Positions 11,003 to 22,194 of a stretch of DNA of 64,000 bases are shown here, in pieces. This DNA is from Lepus europaeus. Lineage: Eukaryota; Chordata; Mammalia; Lagomorpha; Leporidae. Position numbers and translations under genes: made by a program. A model generated the notes under the pieces. It was given only the letters and a program-made list of their open reading frames with translations, was not told the DNA's origin and made no database searches. The stretch is from positions 37,430,077 through 37,494,076 of the forward strand of contig NC_084834.1 of the NCBI RefSeq assembly GCF_033115175.1, in the 5' to 3' direction. Every line of letters begins with the position of its first letter. Position 1 is the first letter of the stretch.

Positions 11003-11345
11003 TTTTTTTTCAAAGAAATTTTTATTTACGGAATACAAATTTCATAAGTACAACTTTAGGAATATAGTTATTCTTGCCACCATACCTGCCTTCCCACCCA
11101 CACTCCCAACCCTTTTCCTCCTCCCTTACCCCTTCCAGTCCTGTTCTCCATTAAGATTCATTTTTCAATTAACTTTGTGCACAGAAGACCAACTCTAACT
11201 AAGTAAAGATTTCAACAATTTGCACACACACACAAACACAAAACTGTTTGAGAACACATTTTACAGTTAACTCTCATAATACAACTCATTGAGGAGAGAG
11301 GTCCTACATGGGAAGTTAGTGCACAGTGACTCCTATTGTTAATTT
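11003..11345 (-). mobile_element. L1 3' end fragment
   Basis: Reads as the reversed 3' terminus of a rabbit-type L1: 'tttttatttacggaatacaa', the ccctccc-like tract, 'aagtaaagatttcaacaatt', then 'gtgcacagtgactcctattg'. It is diverged and 5' truncated. Confidence 0.85.
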
Positions 11346-11492
11346 TTTAAAAGATTTTAATTTATTTATTTATTTAACAGGCAGAGTTACAGACAGTGAG
11401 AGAGAGAGAAAAAGGTCTTCCTTCCGTTGGTTCACCCCCAAAATGGCCGCTACGGCTGGTGCACTGCGCTGATCCAAAGCCAGGAGCCAGTT
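11346..11492 (-). mobile_element. partial C-type SINE
   Basis: Only the tail half is present, from 'ttaaaagattttaatttatt' to 'gccaggagccagttgcttcc'. The tRNA-like head is missing. It sits directly at the truncated end of the L1 fragment. Confidence 0.8.
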
Positions 11493-11689
11493 GCTTCCTC
11501 CTAATTGTCTTAGATGCTCTCTCTATTGGGTCCAAGTAAATGAATAACAAAGTAACCTGCTAATACTCGGTTACTGTTCTTCTGCTGTTCTTTTCATGCC
11601 TGGGTGAATTTCTTACCTTCTGTAGACGTACCACACCATTCTATACAGTGTGCATATGTGGTGGTATCTTCTTAATTTGCCGTGTATTT

Positions 11690-11970
11690 CTCTGCCTTTT
11701 GCCACCTGGCAAAATTCCACCTATTCCTTACAGCTCTCAAATAGTCTCCCTTTTCCAAAATCTTTCCTGTCACCCTCCCTTACTCTTCAGTTCTCCTTAA
11801 ATGTTCATTCATATATCCCCGTGCCTGTGGCACTTGAAGTATAGTTCCACTTTACCAATTATAATTGTTTCAACATATGCTCCTATCCCCCATCCTGTGC
11901 AACTCAACTGTCAGTCACTTAGAGCAGGAACCTGACTTGCTCCATGCTTGTTTCCCTATAGATAGCACAG
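11690..11970 (+). mobile_element. probable L2 3' fragment
   Basis: A pyrimidine-rich run of L2-like phrases ends with 'tagagcaggaacctgacttg' and 'agatagcacaggtactc', resembling the 3' part of L2. It is very diverged. The flanking 11493-11689 and 11971-12286 are unassigned. Confidence 0.45.
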
Positions 11971-12286
11971 GTACTCCCTGGGAGAAAGAAAGACTAGCTC
12001 ACCAGACTTCTTATTACTGGAGGTGGGTAGTGAACAAACTAGATCAAGTCAAGTCAGATCACATCCATGTTGTATTGGACTTGGTACTATCAAGACAAAT
12101 AGTGCAGCCTTTATTCAGGAAGCATTCATGGACCATTTGCATTTCCTGAGTAGTTTCCAGAAGATAAATTGTGGATTGGAGTTGAGAGACCAATTAAGAC
12201 TAATTATAATACTGCAGCTAAAGGCAATAAAACCTGCACTATAGTCATATCAATGATGATAAAGGTGAAACAATTAAAGTGGTCTG

Positions 12287-12430
12287 TAGCAGTGCTTTTC
12301 CAATTGTAATGTGCATTCCAATCATCTGGGAACCTTACCCAAATGCATATTCTGATTCAGAAGGGTCTGAAGCTAGGCCCAAGATACTGAACTTCTAACA
12401 CTCAGCTGATGCCAGAGACTTGGCCTATCC
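12287..12430. mobile_element. MER5-like DNA transposon fossil
   Basis: Contains 'catctgggaaccttaccc', 'aaatgcatattctgattcag' and 'aagatactgaacttctaaca', a recognisable MER5-type arrangement. It is non-autonomous and old. Confidence 0.6.
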
Positions 12431-12646
12431 AATATGATAGCCCTTAGCTAAGTAACTATCAGGTACATGAAATGCACTTGGTGCAACTGAGAAATTGAAT
12501 TTTTAATTTAATTTTATTTTAAGGAGTTTATGTTTAATCACTGATGTGTAATATACAATGTTTCTCCATTAACCAAAACTTTACTCTTTGGGGAAGACTA
12601 CATTTCAATAAGTATAAAATGAATGCAAGATTTAAAATACTGAATG

Positions 12647-12972
12647 CAGTGATCAGCTCTGCGGTATACAGGTAAAGCCACCACCTGCAATGGCAGCATC
12701 CCATATAGACATGGGTTCAAGTCCTGGCTGCTTCACTTCCAATCCAGCCCTCTGCTATGGCCTGGGAAGACAGTAGACAATGGCCCAAGTCCTTGGGTCC
12801 CTGCATCCAAAGGGGAGACATGGAAGAAGTTCCAGGCTCCTGGCTTCAAATCAGCCCAGCTCCAGCTGTTGTAGCCAACTTGTGAGTGAACCAGCAGATG
12901 GAAGACCTCTCTCTCTCTGTAACTCTGCCTTTCAAATAAATAATCTTTTATTTTTTTGATAAATAATCTTTT
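12647..12972 (+). mobile_element. C-type SINE sharing a target site with the next L1
   Basis: Diverged SINE from 'cagtgatcagctctgcggta' to 'caaataaataatcttt'. Its left duplication (tttaaaatactgaatg, 12631-12646) equals its right one (12973-12987), which is also the left duplication of the following L1. Confidence 0.85.
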
Positions 12973-13655
12973 AAAAAATACTGAATGTTCAGGAAAAAAA
13001 CAAGTAAAGATGGTGGAGTAGAAAGGGAGCTTGCTGCTCTAGTCTAGGAGAAGATAGTTTAAAAGAGTGGAGAGAGTACAGTCTCAGGGAAGAGTTAAGG
13101 AGAAAATAGCAGAGGAAACTCTATGCAAAATGGATGGACACAGTGAACCTACATGGAGGGGGAGGACACACACAACTCAGGACCCCAGTAATCAAGAGCC
13201 TCTGCACCAGCATTGGAGAATGAGGTGAGACCAGACTGCAGCAGCCCAAGACACTGGCAAAAAAGCTGCGGGAAGAGTATAGAGGGAATCCCTGGTGGGG
13301 GATAGTGTGCCTGCCAAACTAGAGGAGAAAAAACAAAGAGGGCGCATGTTTTATCTCCCCCCAATTACCCTGCAATGGTGTACTGTGACAAGGTGATAGA
13401 GAGAAGGTGCTATTTTGGACATATGTAACAGCTGCTCCAGCTTGTGTCTGCACCCAGAAAACAGCCAAGCAGAGACTCCTGAGTCAGGTGGGGTGAACAG
13501 ATGGAGCTGGGTGCTTGTGATTGTGGGAGGCTTGTGTGCTGGGACTGTGAAAAAACAGGCTACACGGGAGGACTCAGGTTGTGGCTGGGACTTTGGGCAG
13601 TCACTGTGGGAGGCTCCACATAGTCAGGGCTCCCTGGTTACCTGGCAAGGGACAT

Positions 13656-14061
13656 TGTTGGGGAATTTTGCGGTGACTGTTCCTCACCACCGCCGGAGAA
13701 TTAGGCAGGCCTTGACTGAGGAGGGGAAGTGCGCCACCCACCACTCAGCCTTCCCCAAACCCGGGGGACAATCAGGCGCAGTGTGGAGCCCAGTTGAAGC
13801 AGGGTCTCTCTTTATTGTAAAAGGGAGGTGTATGTATAGCTGAAGTACAGAGCGGATGATCGGATGCAGGCAAGGGGTGGGGTGTTGTGATGCAAAAGGG
13901 TCTTAGCCACTCCTATTATACCACCTTAATGATCCTTAGGCAGAAGCGCCCTGAGGCTGGGGTATTTGCCACCAGGGATTTGAAACTTAAAGACAGGTTT
14001 TCAAATTCGAGGCAGGCTCAGGAAGTTCCTCTAGGCCTCTCCGGATTCAGCCTCCCCCACA
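13656..14061 (-). mobile_element. solo LTR inside the L1 5' UTR
   Basis: A block of about 406 bases interrupts L1 5' UTR sequence that is otherwise collinear with the L1 leader at 19.4 kb. On the - strand it begins TGTGGGGG and ends CCCCAACA, a TG...CA inverted end pair. It carries AATAAA at 13811-13816 followed by a GAGAGACCC tract. No internal retroviral genes are present. The flanks show no convincing 4-6 base duplication, so the boundaries are tentative. Confidence 0.6.
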
Positions 14062-14439
14062 GAATCTGAGCCTACACTGAGGACCACACAGATCTTTTGT
14101 GTGGTCATTGTGGCAGAGCAGACAAATAATATACACACCAGTGCTAGTGCCCAGGCACTGGTCTCCTTTGAGGAGATGAGCTCAGCTGTATCTATGCCAA
14201 CAGACAAGAACACACCTCCCCTCTGACTAAAAAATTTACCATGCCAAACCTGGATGTATCACTTCAAGACACACCCTTCACCCTGGAAAACTGAACAGAG
14301 CTCCTTGGCCACACCCAAAACATGCCTCTAGGTATTCCCTGAAAGCAGACACTCCACTAATCAACTCAGATATAATCTAAAGATAAAAGTCACCACAGTG
14401 GGGAGGAGGGGGCAAAGAAGAAACCAAAAAGTATCTCCA

Positions 14440-15395
14440 CAAATGCCGAATAACAAACACACCAATTAAAGAAACAAGAATAAGGAAGACAACATGACAC
14501 CCCTAAAAGAACACAACACTTCAGTACTAAATTGTGAAGATGATGAGATTGAAGAAATGCCAGAAATGGAATTGAAAAAATTGATCATAGGATTACATGC
14601 ATGAACTAATGAAATCCATACATGACATGAAAAAATTTCTCCTACAAAATTGAGATCTTAAAGAGAAATCAAAATGAAATCTTGGAAATGAAGAATTCAA
14701 TAGAACAAATGAAAAATGCAGTGGAAAGCCTAAAATACAGAATCAAGTGAAACCAAAGAAAGAATATATGACTTAGAAGACAAAGCACAGGAAATTATAC
14801 AGTCAGAACAAACACAAGAAGAAGTTAGAAAACTATAAAACACTGTTGGTAATCTACAGGATAGTATCAAATGACCCAACATACTGATTCTAGGAGTTCC
14901 TGAAGGCATGGAAAGAGAAAGGGTTAGAAGGACTTTTTAGTGAAATAATAACAGAAAATTTCTCTGATTTGGAGAAAGAAAGGGACATCCAAGTACAGGA
15001 AGCACAGAGAACTCCTAATAGACATGACCAGAAAAGATCTTCACCACAACACATTGTAATCAAACTCTCCACACTAAAGCATAAAGAAGATTCTAAAATG
15101 TGCACGAGAGAAATGCCAGATTACTATCAGAGGATCCCTAATTAGACTCATAATGGACTTCTCATCAGAAACCCGACAGGCTAGGAGAGAATGGGGAGAT
15201 ATATTAAAAATCTTAAGAGAAAAGAATTGTCAACCCAGAATACTATACACTGCGAAGCTCTCATTTATGAATGAAGGGGAAATAAAGATCTTCCATGACA
15301 AACAGGAACTGAAAGAGTTTGTCACCACCCATCTAGCCCTGTAAGAGATGCTTAAGGATGTGCTGCACACAGAAACACAGAGCCATAGTCATCAT
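14440..15395 (+). pseudogene. L1 ORF1 remnant
   Basis: Recognisable ORF1 pieces in shifting frames. They include an RRM-like ILGVPEGMERE region near 14880-14930 and a C-terminal stretch DFSSETRQARREWGDILK at 15153-15210. Multiple stops and frameshifts make it non-coding. Confidence 0.85.
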
Positions 15396-15477
15396 TACAA
15401 AAGAAGGTAAAAGAAGAAAATCTCCAAGTAAAAGTACAAAAGAAATCCAAAGTAAAAAAAAAAAAAAGAAATATTTG

Positions 15478-15808
15478 GGGCCAGTGCTGTGGCACAGTAG
15501 GTTAATCCTCTGCCTATGGTGCCTGCATTCAGTATGGGTGCCAGCTCTAGTCCTGGCTGCTCCTCTTCTGATCCAGGTCCCTGCTATGGCCTGGGAAAGC
15601 AGTAGAAGATGGCCCAAGTGCTTGGGCCCCTGCACTCATGTGGGAGACCCAGAGGAAGCTCCTGGCTCCTGGCTGAAGATTGGCTCAGCTCCACCACTGT
15701 GGCCATTTAGGGAGTGAACCAGCAGATAGAAGACCTTTCTCTCTGTCTCCTTCCTCTCACTGTCTGTAACTCTATCTCTCAAATATAAATAAAATATTTT
15801 TAAAAAGG
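15478..15808 (+). mobile_element. C-type SINE in the L1 inter-ORF region
   Basis: Runs from 'ggggccagtgctgtggcaca' to 'caaatataaataaaata'. The duplication is gaaatattt / ggaatattt. Confidence 0.88.
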
Positions 15809-16199
15809 AATATTTATGGGAAAATGTCAGAGCAAAGTCATTAGTTATCAATAGTTACCTTGAATGTAAATGGCCTCAACTCTCCAGTTAAAAGACAAAG
15901 ACAGGCTGGATGAATGGATTAAAAAACAAAACTCATCTATTTGCTGCCTATAAGAAACACATCTCACCAACAGAGATGCACACAGACTGAAAGTGAAAGG
16001 ATGGAAAAAGATATTCCATGCTAACAGAAACCTAAAAAGAGTTGATGTAGCCATCCTAATATCAGACAAAATAGATTTTAACACAAAAACTGTTAAAAGA
16101 GACAAAGAAGGGTACTATGAAATGATTAAGGGATCAATTCTACAGGAAGATGTAACTATTATAAATGTATATGCACCTAATTTAAAGAAATGTTAAGGG

Positions 16200-16427
16200 G
16201 GGCTGGTGCCTGGAGTGCCAGCATCCCATATGGGCTCTGGTTTGAGTCTTGCTGCTCCACCTCCAATCCAGCTCTCTGCTGTGGCCTGGGAAAGCAGTAA
16301 AAGATGGCCAAGTGTTTGGACCCCTGCATGCATGTGGGAGACCTGGAAGAAGTTCTTAGTTCCTGGCTTCGGATCAGCTCAGCTCTGCCCTTTGTGACCA
16401 TTTGGGGAGTGAACCAGCGGATGGAAG

Positions 16428-16467
<40 letters not shown>

Positions 16468-16541
16468 CTGCCTCTGCCTTTGCCTCTCCTTCTCTCTCTG
16501 TAACTCTGATTTTCAAAAAAATAATTTTTTTTTAAAAAGAG
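16200..16541 (+). mobile_element. C-type SINE inside L1 ORF2
   Basis: Flanked by agaaatgttaaggg on both sides (16187-16200 and 16542-16555), so the insertion splits one ORF2 codon context exactly. It contains a (CT)n run at 16430-16460. Confidence 0.92.
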
Positions 16542-17031
16542 AAGAAATGTTAAGGGATCTAAAGGGAGACAAAGACTCAAATACAGTAGTAATGGGGGAC
16601 TTCAAAACCCCACTTACAGCAATGGGCAGGTCAACCAGACAGAAAATCAGCAAGGAAACAGCAGAGTTAATCGACACTATAGACAAAATGGACCTAACAG
16701 ATATCTACAGAACTTTTCATCCTATAGTTGCAGAATACACATTCTTCTCAGCAGTGCGTAGAACTTTCTCTAAGATTGACCACATGCTAGGACATAAAGC
16801 AAGTCTCAGCAAATTCAAAAGAGTCAAAATCATATCATGCATCTTCTCAGACCACAGTGCAATGAAGCTGGAAATCAGCAACTCCAGAATATCTAGAACA
16901 TATGCAAACACATGGAGTCTGAAGACATGCTCCTGAATGAATAGTGGGTCATAGAAGAAATCAAAAGAGAAATAAAAAAATTTCTGGAAACAAATGAAGA
17001 TGACAATGCAACATATCAAAACTTATGGGAG

Positions 17032-17368
17032 GCCGGCAACGCGGCTCACTAGGCTAATCCTCCGCCTGCGGTGCTGGCACCCTGGGTTCTAGTCCCGGTC
17101 AGGGCGCCAGATTCTGTCCCAATTGCCCCTCTTCCAGTCCAGCTCTCTGCTGTGGCCCGGGAGTGCAGTGGAGGATGGCCCGAGTCCTTGGGCCCTGCAC
17201 CCCATGGGAGACCAGGAGAAGCACCTGGCTCCTGCCTTCGGATCAGCGCAGTGCACTGGCCATAGCACGCTGGCCACAGTGGCCATTGGAGGGTGAACCA
17301 ACGGTAAAGGAAGACCTTTCTCTCTCTCTCTCTCTCTCACTGTCCACTGTGCCTGTCAAAAAAAAAAA
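17032..17368 (+). mobile_element. C-type SINE, GC-rich subfamily, inside L1 ORF2
   Basis: Runs from 'ggccggcaacgcggctcact' to a short poly(A). Duplication acttatggga / atttatggga. Confidence 0.9.
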
Positions 17369-18102
17369 TTTATGGGATACAGCAAAAGCAGTGGTAAGAG
17401 GAAAGTTTATAGCAGCTGATGCTACATCAAGAAATTAGAAAGGCACCAAATAAATGAGTTTTCAGTGCAACTCAAAGATCTAGAAAAACAGCAGCAAAGC
17501 AAATCAAAAGTAGGAGGAGAAGAGAAGTAATTAAAGTTAGAAAAGAAATCAACAAAATTGAAACAAAAAAATACAAAAGATCAGCAAAATGAAGAGCTCA
17601 TTTTTTGAAAAAATGAACAAAATCGACACACCCTTGGCCCAACTAGCCAAAAAAGGAGAGAGAAGACCCAAATCAATAAAATTAGAGATGAAAAGGGATA
17701 TGTAACAACAGACACCACAGAAATAAAAATAATCATCAGAAATTACTACAAAGAGCTGTATGCTAACAAACTGGGAAACCTAGAAGAAATGGATAGATTC
17801 TATAGAAGTAAAATTGACAATTTGAGAAGCAATGACCTGAATAGCCCTTGTAGTGATTGTCAAGGAACAATTTTATTTTTCTCTTCTTCATAATGTTTGT
17901 TGAACTCTTTACTTAACCTAGAGTTAATTTTATGTGTATAAAGTCAATTGAAAATAAAAAAAATACTGAATGCAAAAAGTAAAAAGAATGTGAAATATTC
18001 CACTGATTGGGTTTGTGTTGAAAAAAACATTTTTGGTATTTTGGATTAAGTTAAGTATATTATTTAAAATTACTTCATGTGTTTCTTTTTACTTTATTTT
18101 TT

Positions 18103-18392
18103 AAAAGATTTTATTTATGTATTTGAGAGGCAGAGTTACAGAGAGGGAGGGACAGAGAGAAAGGTCTTCTATCCGCCAGTCCACTTCCCAGTGACTGCAA
18201 TGGCTGGAGCTGAGCTGTTTAGAAGCCAGGAGCCAGGAGCTTCCTCTGGGTCTCCCACAGGGGCCTAAGCACTTGGGCCATCTTCTACTGCTTTCCCAGG
18301 TCATAGCAGAAAGCTGGATCGAAAGAGAAGCAGCCGGGATGCAAAACTGGCGCCCTAGGCAGAAGCTTAGCCCACTAAGCCTCAGCGCCGGC
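18103..18392 (-). mobile_element. C-type SINE
   Basis: Reversed tail 'aaaagattttatttatgtat' to reversed head 'ctcagcgccggccc'. The target duplication is not clear. Confidence 0.87.
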
Positions 18393-18394
18393 CC

Positions 18395-18869
18395 ATCTTC
18401 CACTTTTAAAATGAGGCCACGAGAAAATTGAAAGTTATAGATGGAGCTTGCATTTTGGTTCTTTTGGAGAGCATTGCTCTGGAACCCTGCTGTGAGAAGC
18501 AAGGATCAGTAGTACTTAGTACCTCATGTGTAAACCTTTTTTTAATGAATTGAAGTCACCCTGGCCCATCACACAGACTGGTGTTTGTTTTCACAGATCC
18601 TCAAAGAAGGTGCTGAATTGACTCAAAGTATCTTCATTACTTATCTCAAACATTTCGAAAATTGTTCCATAATATTTTGTCTTTGCTAAGTACCAAAGTG
18701 ATTATGCAAAGTAAAATAAGTATTTTAGCAGAATACTGACCATCAAATTATCAACTAAGAATGTACACGTGGCAAATCTAAGATTAGAGATTATGTCCTT
18801 TAACATTTCTTAATGGTTGTTTCTGTAAATAATGCTTCCTTGAGGGAAAACTTTTTTTTTCATGTTTAC
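18395..18869. other. intron 1, nothing recognised
   Basis: Unassigned intronic sequence before the 18.9 kb retroelement. Confidence 0.4.
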
Positions 18870-18895
18870 AAAATTGATCCCTCGAAGGGAGCGGC

Positions 18896-18905
18896 AAGAT
18901 GGCGG
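18896..18905 (+). promoter_or_regulatory. YY1-like site at the 5' end of the half-L1
   Basis: AAGATGGCGG lies about 12 bases from the element's first base. The human L1 promoter has a YY1 site with the same AAGATGGC core at a similar offset. The copies at 51.7 kb and 13.0 kb read AAGATGGTGG, which would lose the CpG and weaken the match. Confidence 0.6.
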
Positions 18906-19793
18906 AATAGGAAGGGAGCACATTGACAGTTCGTCAAGACACACGTTATTATAAGTGGAGATACTGCAGGGTCAAGGAAGAGTAGGGGAATAAACAGCAG
19001 AGGAAACTCTTCTGGAACTAGTGATTCACAGTGGACCTGCGTGGAGAGCGTGGGAGCCCAAGTTCGGGACACCAGCGGCAGACTCAACGCACCAGCGCTG
19101 GAACGCGAGGTGAGTCGAACCTCAATAGCCCGAGATACCAGCAGGCAAGCGGAAAGAGGAGGCTAGAGGGAACGAGGCTTGAAACTCCGTGGGGAAAAGT
19201 TCACCAGGCTAACTAGAAGAGAGAGAGGGAAAAAAAAAAAGTGACCGATACGGACACGAGTTTCTCTCTCTCCGCTCACCTCTCAAAGGCGAGCAAGACA
19301 GAGCAGGCGCCATTTTGGACATACGTCATAAGCAGGGCGACCTCAGGTCTGCACCGGCCCTGAGCCTAGCAGAAAAACCTGACTCTGGGGGGAGGGGTGA
19401 AATAACAGGAGATTAGGATCTAACTTGGCAACCCAGTGGGAGACTGCAGAATTGGAGCCCACACTGAGGGCAGCACAGATTCCCTGTGTGGTCCTTGGGA
19501 AAGAGCTTCTAATCTCTGGCTCCTGTGGGTATATCATTTGCCTGCTAACTACCTCCAAGTACGTTCAGCTGTGCGGAATTACTTCCCTTTTGAATCAAAA
19601 AAAAAAAAAAAAAAAAAAGAAAGAAAGAGAGATTTACCACGCCTAACCTGGGAGTGTCATCTTTGACACACCCTCAGCCCTGAGGAACCAAACACAGCTC
19701 TCAGTCCACACTCATCTCAAGCCTCTAAGGCTCCACCGAAAGCAGACAGTCCACTTAATATAGAGCCATAGTGTAACAAGAAAAAACACCACA

Positions 19794-20837
19794 GTGAAGA
19801 AACCAAATATCTCCAACATGCCAAACAACAAATGCAAAAATCGAGGTAACAAGAACAAGGAAGACACTATGACGCCCCCAAATGAAAAAGACACCCCAAT
19901 ACAAGATTATGAAGATGATGAGATAGAAGAAATGCAAGAAGCGGATCTCAAAATATTGATAAGAACATTAAGAAGTTCTCAAAAACAAATTCTTGAACTA
20001 CAGAAATCCTTCATGGACAAGATAGAAAATCTCTCTCGTGAAAGTGAAATATTAAGGAGGAATCAAAATGAAATGAAACAATTAGTGGAACAAGAAACGG
20101 TGATAGTGACGAGAAATCATAATGAAATGAAGAATTCAATAGATCAAATGACAAACACATTAGAGAGCCTTAAAAACAGAATGGGCGAAGCAGAAGAGAG
20201 AATATCAGACTTAGAAGACAGAGAACAGGAAAGGAAACAGGCAAACCAAAGAAAAGAAGAAGAAATCAGAAATCTAAAAAATATTGTTGGGAATCTACAG
20301 GATACTATTAAAAAACCCAACATTCGGGTTCTAGGAGTTCCTGAAGGCATGGAGAGGGAGAAAGGATTAGAAGGCATTTTCAGTGACATACTAGCAGAAA
20401 ATTTCCCAGGTTTGGAGAAGGACAGAGGCATCTTAGTACAGGAAGCTTATAGAACCCCTAATAAACATGACCAAAAGAGATCCTCACCACGACATGTTGT
20501 AATCAAACTCACCACAGTGAAACACAAAGAAAAGATCCTAAAATGTGCAAGAGAGAAACGTCAGATTACTCTTAGAGGATCTCCAATTAGACTCACAGCT
20601 GAATTCTCTTCAGAAACCCTACAAGCTAGAAGGGAATGGCGAGACATAGCCCAGGTACTAAGAGAGAAAAACTGCCAGCCCAGAATATTATATCCTGCAA
20701 AGCTCTCATTTGTGAATGAAGGTGAAATTAAGACTTTTCATAGCAAACAGAAACTGAAAGAATTTGTTGCCACTCATCCTGCCCTGCAAAAGATGCTTAA
20801 AGATGTGTTACACACAGAAACATGGTCACCAATATGA
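19794..20837 (+). CDS. L1 ORF1 protein (intact, 347 codons) in half-L1 copy 1
   Basis: ORF1p is the trimeric RNA-binding chaperone that packages L1 RNA into a cytoplasmic RNP. The frame is open from ATG 19794; an ATG ten lines of reading later in effect, at codon 9 (MPNNK), may be the true start. Domains: charged N-terminus (1-42), long heptad-rich coiled coil (about 43-170), RRM-like domain beginning IRVLGVPEGME (177-187), and C-terminal domain with RQITLRGSPIRLTAEF (256-271) and QPRILYPAKLSF (295-306). The C-terminus is altered. After HTET the frame reads WSPI and stops, whereas the 34.4 kb copy continues KHGHQYERR after HTETQ. The change follows a small deletion in a repetitive ACAGAAACA stretch. 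The spacing and domain order match L1 ORF1p. The open frame over the whole length implies recent insertion, not expression. Confidence 0.9.
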   Translation: MKKPNISNMPNNKCKNRGNKNKEDTMTPPNEKDTPIQDYEDDEIEEMQEADLKILIRTLRSSQKQILELQKSFMDKIENLSRESEILRRNQNEMKQLVEQETVIVTRNHNEMKNSIDQMTNTLESLKNRMGEAEERISDLEDREQERKQANQRKEEEIRNLKNIVGNLQDTIKKPNIRVLGVPEGMEREKGLEGIFSDILAENFPGLEKDRGILVQEAYRTPNKHDQKRSSPRHVVIKLTTVKHKEKILKCAREKRQITLRGSPIRLTAEFSSETLQARREWRDIAQVLREKNCQPRILYPAKLSFVNEGEIKTFHSKQKLKEFVATHPALQKMLKDVLHTETWSPI

Positions 20838-22194
20838 AAGAAGGTAAAGGAAGGAAACCTCACAGCAAAAGATCACAGGAAGCTCAATTTCTCTTTGATA
20901 TAGAATTAAACTCTGATGCTCTGTTAAAGCAATGTGTTAAAGTAATCTATTATGTTCTCTTGATGTCTGTTAAATTCTAATTGTTCAAAAACAGCTGAAT
21001 TTTTATTAAGAGCCATGGGTTATGTAAATATGTGCTTATTTTCAAAGATTTGAATAATCACCTTGTAACAAGATCAAATTTGGTCTATGAGTTTATAATT
21101 TTAAACATGGCAACTTAAAGTCTTTTGTCATCCACAGTTATATATGATGTGCTGCTCATAAAACTAAAGCGTTGTTGGTTCTGTGTGTAGCTGTCCTCCT
21201 ATAGGTTCCTATGGACTTTTTCCAGCCACTTCCATTATATTCAGTACTTTGGGATGGCTCTGTAAACAGATGAAGCCAATAATGTATTAACGGTACCAAC
21301 TGAGAGAAAGTATGGTTAACTGAGGTTACTAAAAAAGCAATTCAAATCTATTGACAATCTACAAAAAGAGTTAAAGATTTTAAAAGCTATTATTAAAAAT
21401 GCTATATTGGTCTATTATGCTATGTTATATGTGTGTACATATTGTATGTCCACACGGGGAAATTTTATTAAGAGTTTTATTTTAAATGGCTTATAGATAA
21501 GATTGTCCATAAATTTAAGCTGCTAAACTCAATCAAAGATACATTTTAATTTGTGTGACCTGAATCTGTGTATCATATGTTTTAAACTTGTTGGTAGAAA
21601 GAAACTAAAAACATTTTATATGGTTGTGCTTAAGTTTACTGGTTAAACAAACTACACCATGTTAGATATTTAAGAGGTGTTTTCAAATACATGATTCTTA
21701 AAATTTATAGAAGGCATTGGACCTTCTGGTAAATGTTTTCTTAAGTTGTTATCTAATGGTTGAAACGGTTTGCTAAGTATTCATGTAATATTGCTATTGT
21801 CAGCAAGCGATCTAGGACTTGCTCCCTCATTTCTCTATTCTAAGCCCAACTTCTTCTTTCATTTCTCTATTCTCTTCAAGGTAGGAAACTAATTCTATTA
21901 TGAAGGAATCTGTAGGATGCACAATTTAATCTTTAGACCTTATAAGAGATGGCTAACATTTTTCTGTAATAGCATAGCCAAAATAAGAACTTAAATAATA
22001 ATCTCATAGCTAGATTCACTTTGCCATCAGCAAAGTATACAGTAAGTAGAAAAAACCTCCCTTTCAGACCAAAGGGAAAGAAAGTTTTAAAGTGAGAATA
22101 TAATTTTCCTCATGGGCATTGTCTACCTTAGAAAAACTACTACAGAACATGCCTGTGACTATAGACTTGTAGTTCAGGCCACCCAAGATTAGAG

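Larger units (their letters stand above)
15825..17800 (+). pseudogene. L1 ORF2 remnant: endonuclease and start of RT only
   Basis: Decayed endonuclease domain with FHANRNLKRVDVAILISD near 16010, GDFKTPLTAMGRST near 16600, IDHMLGHKASLSKFKR near 16775 and SDHSAMKLEI near 16850. It then reads into the linker and [16 protein letters not shown] at about 17755-17800. It is cut by two SINEs and ends at the internal deletion. Confidence 0.85.
12988..17960 (+). mobile_element. internally deleted L1 with both ends, carrying an LTR and three SINEs
   Basis: The element starts at an L1 5' end ('agtaaagatggtggagtaga'). It continues through a 5' UTR, a broken ORF1 and the endonuclease part of ORF2. At about 17800 it jumps from the early reverse-transcriptase region (EEMDRF) straight into 3' UTR ('tagaagtaaaattgaca'), then ends in A-rich sequence. 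The target duplication aaatactgaatg is found at 12976-12987 and 17961-17972. Most of the RT domain and the C-terminal region are absent. Later insertions are an LTR at 13656 and SINEs at 15478, 16200 and 17032. Confidence 0.85.

Noticed and set aside
16304..16936. 210-codon open frame on the + strand
   Set aside because: It starts in a SINE and runs into L1 ORF2 endonuclease remnants. It is a chance fusion of two repeats.
20144..20431. Reverse-strand open frames antisense to ORF1 (also 33.8-34.5 and 50.1-50.6 kb)
   Set aside because: They recur in each ORF1 copy only because the sense strand is conserved. They have no independent support.
19800..20900. Loss of ORF2 by RNA splicing of a normal L1
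   Set aside because: At the junction the L1 side continues TCTCAA and the tail side GCTCAA. There is no GT donor or AG acceptor, so splicing does not explain the half-L1.
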